Below are positions 6,638 through 7,534 of a stretch of 7,534 nucleotides of DNA, piece by piece; positions within the stretch are counted from its first letter, which is position 1, and each line of letters begins with the position of its first letter. Below the pieces are notes generated by a model, which saw only the letters and a list, made by a program, of their open reading frames with translations, did no database searches and was not told the origin of the DNA. The stretch is taken from positions 1-7,534 of the forward strand of contig CAKUKJ010000098.1 of assembly GCA_934662525.1 (NCBI GenBank), written 5' to 3'. The DNA is from an uncultured Coriobacteriales bacterium (GTDB lineage: Bacteria; Actinomycetota; Coriobacteriia; Coriobacteriales; UMGS124). The translations under genes and the position numbers were made by a program.

Positions 6638-6699
6638 CGCCGCTTCCTCGAATCGCAAGTTCGTACAGGCGACATGGGACGATGGGCGACGAAGCGGCG
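6638..6699. repeat. Long imperfect inverted repeat (12 of 13 pairs) between ogt and the AAA gene
   Basis: CGCCGCTTCCTCG at 6638-6650 is the reverse complement of CGACGAAGCGGCG at 6687-6699 except for one base, with a 36-base spacer. It fills much of the gap between the ogt stop and the AAA/PD-(D/E)XK gene start. A smaller competing hairpin, GGCG-AATTG-CGCC, lies at 6696-6708. It might terminate ogt transcription, be a small palindromic repeat element, or be a regulatory site. There is no T-tract. Confidence 0.5.
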
Positions 6700-6710
6700 A
6701 ATTGCGCCCG

Positions 6711-7274
6711 TCACTTCCCCCAGTCCGCCGGGTTTACGGCCGTGCCGCGTGTGGGGACGGTGAAGCGTGCCATGTCGACGCCCTCGTGCTCGAGCAGCTT
6801 GACCTTCATGGCGATGCCGCCGCCGAAGCCGGTGAGGCTGCCGGTCGAGCCCACCACGCGGTGGCAGGGCACGATGACGCACAGCGGGTTGCGTCCGACC
6901 GCCCCTCCCACCGCACGCGACGATTGCCGCCTGCCGGTCTGGGCCTCAAGCCGCCTTGCGATGTCGCCATACGTCGTCGTGCACCCATAGGGGGTATCGA
7001 GCATGGCCTCGCGCACAAGCAGCTGGAACGGCGTGGCGCGGGCTGCAAGCGGCAGCTCGCGCGGGTCGGGCCCGTCGCCTGCGAAATAGCGGTCGAACCA
7101 CGCGCATGCCCGCCTGAGGACAGGCTCGTCGTCGCGCCGCTCCATCAGGCCCGTGACCCCATAGCCGAAGTAGCGGTCGTTGTTGAACCAGCAGCCCACG
7201 ATGCCCTCGCCGTTGCTGGCGATAGTGAGGGGGCCTATGAGCTTGGAATCGTATTCGGTGCAGTACGTCGTCAT
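6711..7274 (-). CDS. ogt: Methylated-DNA--protein-cysteine S-methyltransferase
   Basis: Suicide DNA repair protein that moves the alkyl group of O6-alkylguanine (and O4-alkylthymine) to its own cysteine. The 187-residue protein shows TTYGDIA (100-106), RAVGGAVGRNP (120-130) with the arginine finger Arg120 and Asn129, the active-site PCHRV (136-140) with Cys137 and His138, and LEHEG (161-165) with Glu164. Spacing of Arg, Asn, Cys and Glu matches the human enzyme. The loop between Tyr102 and Arg120 is about four residues longer than in short homologues, as in many Firmicutes Ogt proteins. The ATG at 7274 is chosen because GGGAG (7285-7281) lies 6 bases upstream; the ATG at 7298 lacks such a site. 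There is no Ada N-terminal domain, so it is Ogt-like, not Ada. It may have its own promoter in the short gap to the right. Symbol by family. Confidence 0.95.
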   Translation of the reverse strand: MTTYCTEYDSKLIGPLTIASNGEGIVGCWFNNDRYFGYGVTGLMERRDDEPVLRRACAWFDRYFAGDGPDPRELPLAARATPFQLLVREAMLDTPYGCTTTYGDIARRLEAQTGRRQSSRAVGGAVGRNPLCVIVPCHRVVGSTGSLTGFGGGIAMKVKLLEHEGVDMARFTVPTRGTAVNPADWGK

Positions 7275-7280
7275 GTCTGT

Positions 7281-7285
7281 CTCCC
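7281..7285 (-). promoter_or_regulatory. Shine-Dalgarno of ogt
   Basis: GGGAG on the minus strand, 6 bases before ATG 7274, fixes the start there and not at the in-frame ATG at 7298. Confidence 0.75.
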
Positions 7286-7312
7286 GTTGTCTCGTCATGC
7301 ATACATGTCGCT

Positions 7313-7534
7313 GTGCGCAACCAGTATGCCTCAGACCGCGACGGTCGCATAGCCGCGCCGGAGTCGGCAGGCCTCGTCCTCTACCTGCGGCGCACGCACA
7401 AGGAGGCGTACGGGCTCGACAACTTCCTCGCCCTCGGCCTCACGGGCTTCCTCTACGTGAGCATCTACGGGGAGGAGGGGACGCCCGACGACCACCCCGC
7501 GATCCCCGACGTCGACCTCTCCTTCCTGGACTGG
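7313..7534 (+). CDS. Unrecognised protein, 5' part only (runs off the window)
   Basis: From about 7352 on, third codon positions in this frame are almost all G or C and the protein reads naturally (GLVLYLRRTHKEAYGLDNFL, then ALGLTGFLYVSIYGEEGTPD), while the other frames give arginine- or valine-rich shadows. The frame is open back to 7241, and GTG at 7313 is the first plausible start; no ATG or clear ribosome site precedes it. The part before 7352 has weaker codon bias, so the gene could instead be a 5'-truncated remnant. It is divergent from ogt with only 38 bases between starts, very tight for two promoters. A mildly hydrophobic stretch (FLALGLTGFLYVSIYG) could be a buried helix or strand. 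I do not recognise the family. Confidence 0.5.
   Translation, partial: MRNQYASDRDGRIAAPESAGLVLYLRRTHKEAYGLDNFLALGLTGFLYVSIYGEEGTPDDHPAIPDVDLSFLDW

Noticed and set aside
6651..6686. Possible tRNA fragment or attachment site in the spacer of the inverted repeat (AAGTTCGTACAGG)
   Set aside because: It slightly resembles a T-arm, but there is no acceptor or anticodon stem and no matching direct repeat in the window.
5269..6990. 573-residue plus-strand open frame
   Set aside because: It lies opposite the AAA/PD-(D/E)XK gene, the 149-base gap and part of ogt, has no domain signature, and is explained by the high GC content of the complementary strand.

Overview
This GC-rich window, in which most genes use codons ending in G or C, looks like ordinary chromosome of a high-GC, probably anaerobic and host-associated bacterium. 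I infer class Coriobacteriia (Actinomycetota) from composition, from GCTACAAT-type -10 elements, and from the mix of an SBP/GGDEF pair, a ferredoxin-tailed aldo/keto reductase and an AAA-ATPase_like/PD-(D/E)XK protein. No rRNA, tRNA, insertion sequence or CRISPR array is visible.

Layout from left to right: (1) the 3' part of an AAA-type ATP-binding protein with a C-terminal winged helix (+, open from base 1, ends 819). (2) A convergent minus-strand two-gene operon, read right to left: an amino-acid-type family 3 solute-binding lipoprotein (2698-3516), then, with an 8-base overlap, a membrane-anchored GGDEF diguanylate cyclase (891-2705). (3) A divergent control region (3517-3774) with two palindromes, a tandem 10-base repeat and candidate -10 boxes. 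(4) An aldo/keto reductase with two [4Fe-4S] ferredoxin motifs (+, 3775-4905). (5) A convergent junction whose GC-rich imperfect hairpin spans both stop codons. (6) An AAA-ATPase_like/PD-(D/E)XK protein (-, 4963-6561). (7) A 149-base gap holding a long imperfect inverted repeat. (8) A methylated-DNA-protein cysteine methyltransferase (-, 6711-7274). (9) The 5' part of an unrecognised plus-strand gene that runs off the right edge.

The most coherent functional unit is the binding-protein/diguanylate-cyclase operon. No ABC permease or ATPase accompanies the binding protein, and the cyclase has a large extracytoplasmic domain between two membrane segments. A plausible inference is ligand-responsive c-di-GMP signalling rather than uptake. 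The other genes (redox enzyme, ATPase/nuclease-like protein, alkylation repair) look like independent units. I see no convincing wholly new multi-gene system. The items most worth checking are this operon, the palindromic control region and the large inverted repeat beside the ATPase gene.
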